NCBI RefSeq assembly: GCF_947500975.1
Contig: NZ_CANMUE010000006.1
Location: forward strand, 1-64,000
From: an uncultured Polaribacter sp.
GTDB taxonomy: Bacteria; Bacteroidota; Bacteroidia; Flavobacteriales; Flavobacteriaceae
Length of the DNA stretch: 64,000 nt
Direction: 5' to 3'
The position numbers were made by a program, and so were the translations under genes. The first letter of the stretch is position 1; the number at the start of each line of letters is the position of its first letter. Below, piece by piece: positions 54,990 through 63,122 of the stretch. A model generated the notes under the pieces. That model saw only the letters and a program-made list of their open reading frames with translations, ran no database searches and was not told the DNA's origin.

Positions 54990-55013
54990 AAAAATTAGTA
55001 TTATCTAGTTTTT
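54990..55013. terminator. Weak bidirectional hairpin between convergent genes
   Basis: AAAAATTAG and CTAGTTTTT pair with one G-U around TATTAT. It lies between the DUF5916 gene and the small lipoprotein gene and overlaps the latter's stop codon. Confidence 0.5.
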
Positions 55014-55317
55014 AATCAAGTAATTTTATTGAAGAGGCAATAAATTTGTTGTCTTCAACTTTGCCAACAATTTTACCTTTTCTAATTACTTCACAAAATC
55101 CAGTAGTTTTATCATGTGCATCACCAAAATCATCAATATTAAAACCTTCAACAAAATAAGCTTTGTTGTTAATTCTAATTGCTAAATCGCACCCATTTTG
55201 ATTGTCTAATTCAAACTGACATTGTCCGCAAGAAATTTCAGCAACTTGTTTTATTTCTTTATTGTTTGTGCACGATACCAAAGTAATAATTGCGAATACT
55301 AAAAATATTTTTTTCAT
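55012..55317 (-). CDS. Small Cys-rich lipoprotein, DUF6370-like
   Basis: This 101-residue lipoprotein (signal MKKIFLVFAIITLVSC, lipobox Cys16) has a Cys-rich mature part: EISCGQCQFELDNQNGCDLA and DKTTGFCEVIRKGKIVG. This agrees with the DUF6370 pattern (CGQC, GCDLAI, GDxHxxxxGFC) as I remember it. The cysteines may bind metal or form disulfides. The function is unknown. Confidence 0.8.
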   Translation of the reverse strand: MKKIFLVFAIITLVSCTNNKEIKQVAEISCGQCQFELDNQNGCDLAIRINNKAYFVEGFNIDDFGDAHDKTTGFCEVIRKGKIVGKVEDNKFIASSIKLLD

Positions 55318-55322
55318 TATAT

Positions 55323-55583
55323 CTACTTGTTTTCTCTTGATTTTAATTCAGTTTTAATTTTCTTCATGGTAACAAATTGCATTGGTAAAATGCTCCCGTA
55401 AGAAATACCAACTACTAATAAAGGAAGAAATATAGATTGATTGTTTTTAAAAATTAGTCCATAAATTGTAATAAAAAGGAGTTATGTTATAACAACTACT
55501 AATGCAGTGGAAATAATCTTCATTGCCTTTAAATTATTTTCTAATTCTTTAGATGATTTACCTTTAAAACTATCATCTTTCAT
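55323..55583 (-). pseudogene. Small two-helix membrane protein gene with a premature stop
   Basis: Read on the minus strand from ATG at 55583, the frame runs MKDDSFKGKSSKELENNLK and then a membrane helix (MKIISTALVVVIT), meets TAA at 55482-55484 (codon 34), and continues in the same frame with LLFITIYGLIF, IFLPLLVVGISYGSILPM and a basic tail to TAG at 55323. The stop falls inside helix 1. Total 87 codons. The frame agreement on both sides argues for a nonsense mutation of an intact ancestor. It lies 5 bases upstream of the DUF6370-like gene. Confidence 0.75.
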
Positions 55584-55632
55584 TCGTTGATTTTAATTTC
55601 CAATAGTAAAATTGAAAACTGCCAACTGAATA

Positions 55633-57318
55633 CTATTTTCCACCCCAAGAATCACGTAACCCAACAGTTTTATTAAATACTAAATGCTCTTCTGTTGAAT
55701 CATCATCTACATTAAAATACCCTAAACGTTGAAATTGAAAACGTTCTCCAATTTTTGCAGTTTGTAAACTTGGTTCTAAAAACGCTTCAATAATTTTTAA
55801 AGAATTAGGATTGATAAATTCCATATAATCTTTGTCTTTATGGCTATCAGGTGCTTCATCTAAAAACAATCTGTCATAAGCTCTAACTTCAGCTTTAACA
55901 GCGTGTTTTATAGAAACCCAATGCAAAGTACCTTTTACTTTACGTTTGCTTTCTTCTGTATCCATTCCAGATTTTGTTAATGGATCATAAGTACATTGAA
56001 TTTCAATAACATTTCCATCTGCATCTTTTGTACAACTATTAGCAGTAATAAAATAAGCGTTTTTTAAACGAACTTCTTTTCCTAATTTTAAACGAAAAAA
56101 CTTTTTATTTGCTTCTTCTCTAAAATCTTCTTTTTCTATATAAATTTCTCTAGAAAAGGGGACTTGCCTGCTGCCAAAACCATCTTCATAATCATTATAG
56201 TTGGCGTCTAACATTTCTTCTTCGCCTTCAGGGTAATTAGTAATTACCACTTTTACAGGATCTAAAACTCCCATAACTCTCTTTGCCGTTTTATTTAAGT
56301 CTTCACGAATTTTAAATTCTAAAAGTGCAACATCAATTATGTTTTCACGTTTAGAAACTCCAACCGTTTCTACAAAACTTCTAATAGAGGCTGGTGTATA
56401 ACCACGTCTTCTTAAACCAGAAATAGTTGGCATTCTTGGATCGTTCCAACCAGAAACTATATTTTGTTCTACTAAAGTTAGCAATTTACGCTTACTCATA
56501 ATTGTATAACTCAAATTTAAACGAGAAAACTCACGTTGTTTTGGTGGATTTGGTAATGCCGTTTTGCTGTATTGGTATACATTATCTCTAAACCAATTGT
56601 ATAATTTTCTGTGAGGTTTAAATTCTAAAGAACACAAAGAATGTGAAATTTGTTCAATATAATCGCTCTCTCCATGCGTCCAATCATACATTGGGTAAAT
56701 GCACCAATCAGAACCCGTTCTATGATGATCTTTGTACATAATTCTGTACATTAAAGGATCACGCATTAACATATTATCATCGGCCATATCAATCTTTGCA
56801 CGCAAAGTATGTTCACCTTCTTTAAATTTTCCGTCTTTCATTCCTAGAAATAATTCTAGGTTTTCTTCTACAGATCTATTTCTAAAAGGGCTATTAGTTC
56901 CAACTTGAGTTGGTGTTCCTTTTTGCTCGCGCATTTCTTCAGATGATTGGCTATCTACATATGCCTTTCCATCTTTTATTAATAAAACTGCCCAGTCAAA
57001 TAATTGTTGAAAATAGTCTGATGAATAACATTCATTTGCCCATTTATAACCCAACCAAGAAACATCATTCTTAATAGCATCAACATATTCTTGCTCTTCT
57101 TTAGCAGGGTTTGTGTCATCAAAGCGTAGGTTTACAGGCGCATTATATTTTAATCCTAAGCCAAAACTAATTCCAATTGCTTTTGTATGACCAATATGTA
57201 AATAACCATTTGGTTCTGGCGGAAAACGAAAACGCAAGCTTTCTTTTGGCGTTCCGTTTGTTAAATCTTCTTCAATAATTTGCTCTAAAAAATTGAGCGA
57301 TTTCTTCTCTTCAGACAT
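55633..57318 (-). CDS. glnS: Glutaminyl-tRNA synthetase
   Basis: This class I synthetase charges tRNA-Gln. The HIGH motif is in PPEPNGYLHIGHTKAIG (about 28-44) and the KMSKS-like IMSKRKLLTLV lies near residue 272. The catalytic core has LRFDDTNPAKEEQEYVD and the C-terminal beta-barrel anticodon domains follow. The 561 residues are typical. Its presence implies direct Gln-tRNA charging. CAAAATTA at 57344-57351 gives a TAATTTTG box on its strand. Confidence 0.95.
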   Translation of the reverse strand: MSEEKKSLNFLEQIIEEDLTNGTPKESLRFRFPPEPNGYLHIGHTKAIGISFGLGLKYNAPVNLRFDDTNPAKEEQEYVDAIKNDVSWLGYKWANECYSSDYFQQLFDWAVLLIKDGKAYVDSQSSEEMREQKGTPTQVGTNSPFRNRSVEENLELFLGMKDGKFKEGEHTLRAKIDMADDNMLMRDPLMYRIMYKDHHRTGSDWCIYPMYDWTHGESDYIEQISHSLCSLEFKPHRKLYNWFRDNVYQYSKTALPNPPKQREFSRLNLSYTIMSKRKLLTLVEQNIVSGWNDPRMPTISGLRRRGYTPASIRSFVETVGVSKRENIIDVALLEFKIREDLNKTAKRVMGVLDPVKVVITNYPEGEEEMLDANYNDYEDGFGSRQVPFSREIYIEKEDFREEANKKFFRLKLGKEVRLKNAYFITANSCTKDADGNVIEIQCTYDPLTKSGMDTEESKRKVKGTLHWVSIKHAVKAEVRAYDRLFLDEAPDSHKDKDYMEFINPNSLKIIEAFLEPSLQTAKIGERFQFQRLGYFNVDDDSTEEHLVFNKTVGLRDSWGGK

Positions 57319-57428
57319 AAGTTTATACGAAAAAATTAAGATGCAAAATTACGGAAAATAGTTTACAGACATTAGGTGTTTGTAACAAAATTAGAATTTT
57401 AGCATCTAATAGATAAACACACTTTAAT

Positions 57429-57644
57429 ATGAGCGAACAAATTAGAAATTATACCTGTCCAAAATGTAATCATAAATTATATAAAGTTGGGCAATTAAGA
57501 GCAACAGGAGGTACTTTATCAAAAATTTTTGACATTCAAAATCAGAAATACACAAGCGTAACTTGCGAACGTTGTACTTACACCGAATTTTACAAAACTA
57601 AAACTAGTGCCATTAGTAATGTTTTCGACTTTTTTACGAGTTAG
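57429..57644 (+). CDS. Small zinc-ribbon protein
   Basis: This 71-residue protein has two CxxC pairs, YTCPKCNHK (about 9-17) and VTCERCTYTEF (about 45-55), forming one zinc ribbon like the COG3478 family of small nucleic-acid-binding-type proteins. It stands alone, upstream of a 260-base gene-free stretch. Its function is unknown. Confidence 0.8.
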   Translation: MSEQIRNYTCPKCNHKLYKVGQLRATGGTLSKIFDIQNQKYTSVTCERCTYTEFYKTKTSAISNVFDFFTS

Positions 57645-57700
57645 TAAACTAAACTTTAAGAAACTCAAAAATTGTAAGTTAAATTAATTCTGAATTTCTT

Positions 57701-57848
57701 TTTGGCGTTTCCTTTCAGGTCGCGCTTTTCATTATATCTTTTTATCTAAATAACATTTTGTTTTATTTAATACATTTCAAAAAGATTAGCTATTTCTATA
57801 AAGAGAAGAAATAAAATAAAAAGGATGCCATTTCTATCGCTAAAGCAA
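57701..57848. repeat. Candidate interspersed Flavobacteriaceae palindromic element
   Basis: It begins GGCGTTTCCTTTCAGGTCGC, contains ATATCTTTTTAT (57734-57745), and ends with ATAAAAAGGAT (57816-57826) and TCTATCGCTAAAGC. The two inner arms are inverted copies with a small bulge. The pattern resembles a degenerate copy of a repeat I recall in Flavobacteriaceae intergenic regions (GGGCGTT...GGTCGGGC...ATCTTTT...AAAAGGAT...ATCCCTAACGC). It occupies the gap between the zinc ribbon and folB. No ORF. Confidence 0.5.
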
Positions 57849-57880
57849 GCATTTTTAAGAACAAAATTCATAAATAAAAC

Positions 57881-57888
57881 TATATTTG
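57881..57888 (+). promoter_or_regulatory. Promoter -7 box of folB
   Basis: TATATTTG fits TAnnTTTG, 16 bases before the folB ATG at 57905. Confidence 0.5.
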
Positions 57889-57904
57889 TGTTTTTTTAAA
57901 AGCA

Positions 57905-58261
57905 ATGGGAATTATAAAAGTAAACAATATTAAACTCTATGCATACCACGGATGTTTAGATGAAGAAGCAAAAATTGGCTCAGAATATAGAGTAGATGTT
58001 GAGGTAAAAGCAGATTTAAGAGCATCTGCAAAATCCGACGAACTTGCTGATACTATAGATTATGTACACTTAAACTATATTGTAAAACAAGAAATGGCAA
58101 TTCGTTCTAAATTATTAGAAGAAGTAGCTCAACGTATTTTAAATCGTTTTTTTAAAGAATTAAGAATGATAAGAAAAGCCAAAGTTTCTGTTGCCAAAAT
58201 AAATCCGCCAATTGGTGGAAACGTAGAAGAAGTAGCAATAATTTTAACAAAAAAGCGATAA
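57905..58261 (+). CDS. folB: Dihydroneopterin aldolase
   Basis: This folate-pathway enzyme cleaves dihydroneopterin to 6-hydroxymethyl-dihydropterin and glycolaldehyde. The 118 residues are the normal size. Motifs: IKLYAYHGCLDEEAKIG with the conserved Tyr-His-Gly and Glu (about 10-26), LADTIDYVHLNYIV, LLEEVAQRIL and KINPPIGGNVEEVAI with the catalytic-type Lys. It is monocistronic, followed by tRNA-Cys. Confidence 0.94.
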   Translation: MGIIKVNNIKLYAYHGCLDEEAKIGSEYRVDVEVKADLRASAKSDELADTIDYVHLNYIVKQEMAIRSKLLEEVAQRILNRFFKELRMIRKAKVSVAKINPPIGGNVEEVAIILTKKR

Positions 58262-58273
58262 GCTTAAAAAATA

Positions 58274-58304
58274 CTTGCAGTAATTGTAAATTTGCTTAAA
58301 TTTG
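58274..58304 (+). promoter_or_regulatory. Promoter of tRNA-Cys
   Basis: CTTG (58274-58277), 19 bases, then TAAATTTG (58297-58304) matches the Bacteroidetes consensus with one change in the -33 element. It lies 12 bases before the tRNA. Confidence 0.65.
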
Positions 58305-58316
58305 CAATCCTTAAAA

Positions 58317-58387
58317 GGTGTCTTGGCCGAGTGGCTAGGCAATGGTTTGCAAAACCATGTACAGCGGTTCGAATCCGCTAGACACCT
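58317..58387 (+). tRNA. tRNA-Cys (GCA)
   Basis: The acceptor arms GGTGTCT (58317-58323) and AGACACC (58380-58386) pair fully. The anticodon loop TTTGCAAAA contains GCA, the T arm has GCGGTTCGAATCCGC, and the discriminator base is T, as expected for Cys. CCA is not encoded. Length 71. Confidence 0.95.
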
Positions 58388-58389
58388 CT

Positions 58390-58430
58390 AAAAAGAACTG
58401 TTAATCTGTTGATTTTCAGTTCTTTTTTTT
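58390..58430. terminator. Intrinsic terminator, tRNA-Cys and hutG side
   Basis: AAAAAGAACTG (58390-58400) and CAGTTCTTTTTTTT (58417-58430) form a stem with a T-run. It sits right after the tRNA and just before the end of the convergent hutG. Confidence 0.82.
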
Positions 58431-58432
58431 GA

Positions 58433-59428
58433 TTAAAATTTATGATTTAATACTACAAAGTCAATAATTTTTGCCGCTAAATTAGCTGTTTGTCTATCCT
58501 GGTCTAAAGATGGATTTAACTCGGCAATATCAAGAGAAATTACTTTTTTGGTATCTAATAAGAAACGTAACATTTTAAAAACAAAATAAGGAGTAAAACC
58601 TAAAGGCGAAGGTGCACTTACTCCAGGGGCGTAGGCAGAAGAAAACCCGTCCATATCTATTGTTATATAGATATAATCATTATTTTTTATAAAAGGAATC
58701 AAACGATTTTGTAAAACTTTTATTTCTTCAGATGCAGCTTCACAATCGTAATTAACGGCGAAATCAACATGTTTCTTTTTCGCAATATCAAACAATTCTT
58801 TTGTATTAGATTGTTGTTGTATTCCGATGGCAAAGTAATCTACTGATTCACCATTTTTTTGTAATTCAGAAATAATCTGATTAAAAGGCGTTCCTGAATT
58901 TGGTTGTTCTTCTACTGGTCGTAAATCGAAATGAGCATCAAAATTAATAATTCCCACTTTGTTCTTTGTAGTATTTTTAACCACTTCTCTTATTCCCATA
59001 AAATGACCAAATGCAATATCGTGTCCACCTCCAATTGCAATTGGAAAAATTTTATTAGCAATAAGTGTAGAAATTGTTTTTGCAAATGCTTGCTGACAAC
59101 TTTCCATATCTTTTTCTACACAAATAATATCTCCAATATCTACAACTCTTTTATCATTGAAGTGAATTGGAAGTTTAGCTAAAGTTTCTCTTATAACTTT
59201 TGGGCCTTCTGCTGCACCAACTCTTCCTATGTTTCTACGAACCCCTTCATCGCAAACATAACCTAATAAGGCAATATTAATTTTTTTTTCAATAGTGATG
59301 TTTCGTATATCTAATAATTTAATTTCTTGGTGCCAATATTGTTTTTCAATATTAGGATTGGATTTTCTGCCAGTCCAATATTTTTTTTGTGCAGGTAGAT
59401 ATTTTACATTTAATAAATTTAAACTCAT
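58433..59428 (-). CDS. hutG: Formimidoylglutamase (arginase family)
   Basis: This Mn-dependent ureohydrolase-fold enzyme hydrolyses N-formimidoyl-glutamate to glutamate and formamide, the last step of histidine degradation. Metal ligands are visible: GGGHDIAFGH, NFDAHFDLRP and TIDMDGFSSAYAPGVSAPSP (the DxD pair). The 331 residues fit the family. It is transcribed in the same direction as hutU and hutH, with a 111-bp gap. Agmatinase or arginase are relatives; the hut context favours HutG. Confidence 0.88.
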   Translation of the reverse strand: MSLNLLNVKYLPAQKKYWTGRKSNPNIEKQYWHQEIKLLDIRNITIEKKINIALLGYVCDEGVRRNIGRVGAAEGPKVIRETLAKLPIHFNDKRVVDIGDIICVEKDMESCQQAFAKTISTLIANKIFPIAIGGGHDIAFGHFMGIREVVKNTTKNKVGIINFDAHFDLRPVEEQPNSGTPFNQIISELQKNGESVDYFAIGIQQQSNTKELFDIAKKKHVDFAVNYDCEAASEEIKVLQNRLIPFIKNNDYIYITIDMDGFSSAYAPGVSAPSPLGFTPYFVFKMLRFLLDTKKVISLDIAELNPSLDQDRQTANLAAKIIDFVVLNHKF

Positions 59429-59539
59429 AATTAATTCCTTTTAAAAATTTTCTCTAGTTCAATAAATCATAATTAGTAACGAAGCTGTTTATGTAACCAA
59501 TTAACCATTTTAATTATTGATTATAGGTTTGTTTATTAC

Positions 59540-61537
59540 TTAAAATAAGTTTTTTAATAATTCTTCTTTTACCAAATTAGGAAGCGTAATTTTTAAGTTT
59601 GGACTTCTTTTCATCTCACGTTTAATAGCAAAAATCGCTTCTTTATTTCTAGCCCAACTTCTTCGGGCAATTCCATTATTTACATCATAAAACAGCATAC
59701 TTTTTAGACGAACTTCTGCTTCTTTTGTGCCATCCAATAACATTCCGAAGCCACCATTCATTACTTCACCCCAACCAACACCACCGCCATTATGAATAGA
59801 AACCCAAGTGGCTCCTCTAAAACTATCTCCAATTACATTATGAATTGCCATATCTGCTGTAAATTTACTACCATCGTAAATATTAGATGTTTCTCTATAC
59901 GGAGAATCTGTACCACTTACATCATGATGATCTCTACCTAATACAACTGGCCCAATTTTTCCTTCTGAAATAGCATTGTTAAATGCTTCTGCAATTTTAG
60001 TACGCCCCTCAGCATCTGCATATAAAATACGTGCTTGAGAACCCACAACCATTTTATTTTTCTTTGCATCTTTAATCCAAGTTATATTGTCTTGCATTTG
60101 TAATTGAATCTCTTCTGGAGAATTTTCCATAATTTCTTGCAATACTGATGCAGCAATCTCATCTGTAGTATCTAAATCTTCTGATTTTCCTGATGTGCAA
60201 ACCCAACGAAATGGCCCAAAACCATAATCGAAACACATGGGTCCAAGAATGTCTTGTACATAAGAAGCGTATTTAAAATCTATATTATTATCTGCCATAA
60301 CATTTGCACCTGCCCGAGATGCTTCTAGTAAAAAAGCATTTCCGTAATCAAAGAAATAAGTTCCTTTTGCTGTGTGATTATTTATTGCAGCTGCATGTCT
60401 TCTTAATGTTTCTTGAACTTTAACTTTAAAATTTTCTGGGTCTTCTCTAATTAAACGATTTGATTCTTCGTAAGAAATATCGATTGGATAATAACCACCG
60501 GTCCAAGGAATATGTAATGAGGTTTGATCAGATCCAACATGAATATGTATGTTTTCAGTATCAAAACGTTCCCATATTTCTACCACATTTCCAATGTATG
60601 CAATGGATACTATTTCATTATTTGCTTGTGCTTTTTTTACCCTTGATAATAAATCATCCATATTATCAATCAAAACATCAACCCAGCCCTGTTCATATCG
60701 TTTTGTAGCAGCTTTTGGGTTTACTTCTGCGGCAATAGTAATACAACCAGCAATATTTCCTGCTTTTGGTTGTGCACCACTCATTCCTCCTAAACCAGCT
60801 GTTAAGAATATTTTTCCGTTTGGATTTTCTCCTTTTGGTAAAATTTTACGGAAAGCATTCATAACTGTAATTGTTGTTCCGTGAACAATTCCTTGAGGTC
60901 CAATATACATAAATGAACCTGCTGTCATTTGCCCGTATTGAGTAACTCCTAGTGCATTATACTTTTCCCAATCGTCAGGTTTAGAATAATTAGGAATCAT
61001 CATTCCGTTAGTTACAATTACTCTAGGTGCATTTTTAGAAGAGGGAAATAATCCCATTGGATGACCTGAATATAAATGTAATGTCTGTTCATTTGTCATT
61101 ATCGATAAATAATGCATAACAAGTAGATATTGCGCCCAGTTTTGAAATACAGCACCATTTCCTCCATAAGTAATTAATTCTTCTGGATGTTGAGCTACAG
61201 CAGGATCTAAATTATTTTGAATCATTAGCATGATAGCTGCAGCTTGAGATGATTTAGCAGGATAATCTGCTATATCTCTAGCGTAAATAGCATATGTTGG
61301 CTTAAACCTGTACATGTAAATTCTACCGTATTCTTTTAATTCTTGCGCAAATTCAGTTGCTAATTCTTTATGCCAACCTTCTGGAAAGTATCTGAGTGCA
61401 TTTCTAATTGCTAATTGTTTTTCTTCTATAGATAAAATATCTTTTCTCTTAGGAGCTCTATTTATATCTACAGGGTAAATTCTTTTTTTTGGTAATTTTG
61501 AAGGAATTCCTTGTTGTATTTGTTCTTTAAAGTTCAT
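59540..61537 (-). CDS. hutU: Urocanate hydratase
   Basis: This NAD-dependent enzyme converts urocanate to imidazolone-propionate. At 665 residues it is the long form, with extra N-terminal sequence compared with the roughly 557-residue proteobacterial enzyme. Motifs: ITYGGNGAVFQNWAQYLL, MYIGPQGIVHGTTITVMNAF, FLTAGLGGMSGAQPKAG (NAD region) and WVSIHNGGGVGWGEVMNGGF. It lies 7 bases downstream of hutH. Confidence 0.93.
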   Translation of the reverse strand: MNFKEQIQQGIPSKLPKKRIYPVDINRAPKRKDILSIEEKQLAIRNALRYFPEGWHKELATEFAQELKEYGRIYMYRFKPTYAIYARDIADYPAKSSQAAAIMLMIQNNLDPAVAQHPEELITYGGNGAVFQNWAQYLLVMHYLSIMTNEQTLHLYSGHPMGLFPSSKNAPRVIVTNGMMIPNYSKPDDWEKYNALGVTQYGQMTAGSFMYIGPQGIVHGTTITVMNAFRKILPKGENPNGKIFLTAGLGGMSGAQPKAGNIAGCITIAAEVNPKAATKRYEQGWVDVLIDNMDDLLSRVKKAQANNEIVSIAYIGNVVEIWERFDTENIHIHVGSDQTSLHIPWTGGYYPIDISYEESNRLIREDPENFKVKVQETLRRHAAAINNHTAKGTYFFDYGNAFLLEASRAGANVMADNNIDFKYASYVQDILGPMCFDYGFGPFRWVCTSGKSEDLDTTDEIAASVLQEIMENSPEEIQLQMQDNITWIKDAKKNKMVVGSQARILYADAEGRTKIAEAFNNAISEGKIGPVVLGRDHHDVSGTDSPYRETSNIYDGSKFTADMAIHNVIGDSFRGATWVSIHNGGGVGWGEVMNGGFGMLLDGTKEAEVRLKSMLFYDVNNGIARRSWARNKEAIFAIKREMKRSPNLKITLPNLVKEELLKNLF

Positions 61538-61544
61538 GTTTGTT

Positions 61545-63038
61545 TTATTTAACTATTAAAGATTTATTTTTTACTAATTCAATCATTGCATAAATATCAT
61601 CTTTCAAAATGCGATCCTCTTCTAATTTTGTTACTTTTTCTCTGATAATTCTGAAGTTTTCTTCAATAATTTTTGAGAAAGTATTAGGTCTTCTAAATTC
61701 CATTGCTTGTGCAGCATACATTAATTCAATAGCTAATATTTTTTCAATGTTTCCTAATATTTGATTAAACTTTCGTCCAGAGATACTTCCCATAGAAACA
61801 TGATCTTCTTGTCCTAACGAAGTAGGAATACTATCTGCAGAAGGAGGAAAACATAAAGATTTATTTTCTGTAACCAAAGCAGCGGTTGTATATTGTGGTA
61901 TCATGAAACCAGAATTTAATCCTCCAGCGGCAGTTAATAACCTTGGTAATCCGTATTTTCCTTCTAATAATAAATAGCAGCGTCTGTCTGAAATATTTCC
62001 TAGTTCAGAAGCTGCTATAGAACCATAATCTAAAGCCATTGCTAAAGGTTGTCCATGAAAATTTCCACCAGAAATAGCTTCTGTTGCGCTTAATACAATT
62101 GGGTTGTCTGTAACAGAATTCATTTCTATTTCTGCCAATTCTTTTAAGTGATAATATGCATTTCTAGAGGCTCCATGTACTTGTGGTATACAACGAATTG
62201 AATATGGGTCTTGTACGCGTTCACACTTTAAATGATTATCTACATTTTGAGAACTTAATAATAGCATACGCATACGCTCTGCTACTTTTAAGTTTCCTTT
62301 AAATGGTCTTATCCAGTGTAATTCTTTTCTGTAAGGAGAGGCGCTACCTTGAAAACCTTCTAAGCTCATTGCGCCAGAAACGTCTGCTAAATCTAATAAA
62401 TATTCCATTTTATGTAAGCCAACGATTGCATGTGCTAATATAAATTGTGTTCCGTTTATTAAACCTAAACCTTCTTTTGCTTGTAATTGTAGTGGTTTTA
62501 AATTATGAGTATTTAAAACATCTTTTGCAGAAATAATTTTGTTTTTAACCCAAAATTCACCTTCTCCTAATAACGGTAAAAATAAATGTGAAAGTGGTGC
62601 TAAATCTCCAGAAGCACCAACAGAACCTTGTTCTGGAACAATTGGTAATAAATCATGCTCAATAAAATATAAAATACGTTCTATCAACTCTAAACGAACA
62701 CCAGAAAAACCTTTACATAAAGCATGTACTTTACAAATCATCATTATTTTAGATAATTTTTTATCAATAGGGTTTCCAACACCAACAGCATGTGTAATAA
62801 GTAAGTTTTCTTGTAATTTACTTGTTTCTTTAGGTGTAATTTGTATATCACATAAAGAACCAAAGCCAGTATTTATACCATAAACAGCTTTGTCTCCATT
62901 AGCCATTGTTTCTACTTTTATTCTACATTCTTTTATAGCTTTAATAGTTTCGTTGGTTAAAGTTGCTTGTAATTTTCCCTCTGCAATTTCAATTACTTGT
63001 TCTACTGTTAATTGATCTATTCCGTATTTAAATGCCAT
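61545..63038 (-). CDS. hutH: Histidine ammonia-lyase
   Basis: This enzyme deaminates histidine to trans-urocanate with an MIO cofactor formed from A142-S143-G144 in QGSVGASGDLAPLSHL. The Tyr loop region is YGINTGFGSL (about 53-62), and QDPYSIRCIPQVHGA and SGGNFHGQPLAMALD are also present. The 497 residues are normal. It is the first gene of hutH-hutU-(hutG); its promoter region shows CAAAGTTA (63065-63072), i.e. TAACTTTG on its strand. A LysR gene is divergent. Confidence 0.95.
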   Translation of the reverse strand: MAFKYGIDQLTVEQVIEIAEGKLQATLTNETIKAIKECRIKVETMANGDKAVYGINTGFGSLCDIQITPKETSKLQENLLITHAVGVGNPIDKKLSKIMMICKVHALCKGFSGVRLELIERILYFIEHDLLPIVPEQGSVGASGDLAPLSHLFLPLLGEGEFWVKNKIISAKDVLNTHNLKPLQLQAKEGLGLINGTQFILAHAIVGLHKMEYLLDLADVSGAMSLEGFQGSASPYRKELHWIRPFKGNLKVAERMRMLLLSSQNVDNHLKCERVQDPYSIRCIPQVHGASRNAYYHLKELAEIEMNSVTDNPIVLSATEAISGGNFHGQPLAMALDYGSIAASELGNISDRRCYLLLEGKYGLPRLLTAAGGLNSGFMIPQYTTAALVTENKSLCFPPSADSIPTSLGQEDHVSMGSISGRKFNQILGNIEKILAIELMYAAQAMEFRRPNTFSKIIEENFRIIREKVTKLEEDRILKDDIYAMIELVKNKSLIVK

Positions 63039-63122
63039 TTTTTTAAGTATCTAGTTAATTATAACAAAGTTATTCTTAATTTTGATGCTTAATAATACTA
63101 ATAATTATATTAAATAATAATT
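63039..63122. promoter_or_regulatory. Divergent hutH / LysR promoter region
   Basis: 84 bases separate the two divergent genes. It holds the hutH -7 box (TAACTTTG, minus strand) and AT-rich palindromic pieces (ATAATTAT at 63101-63108 and AATAATAATTAT before the LysR ATG) of the sort LysR proteins bind. Binding is inferred. Confidence 0.45.
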
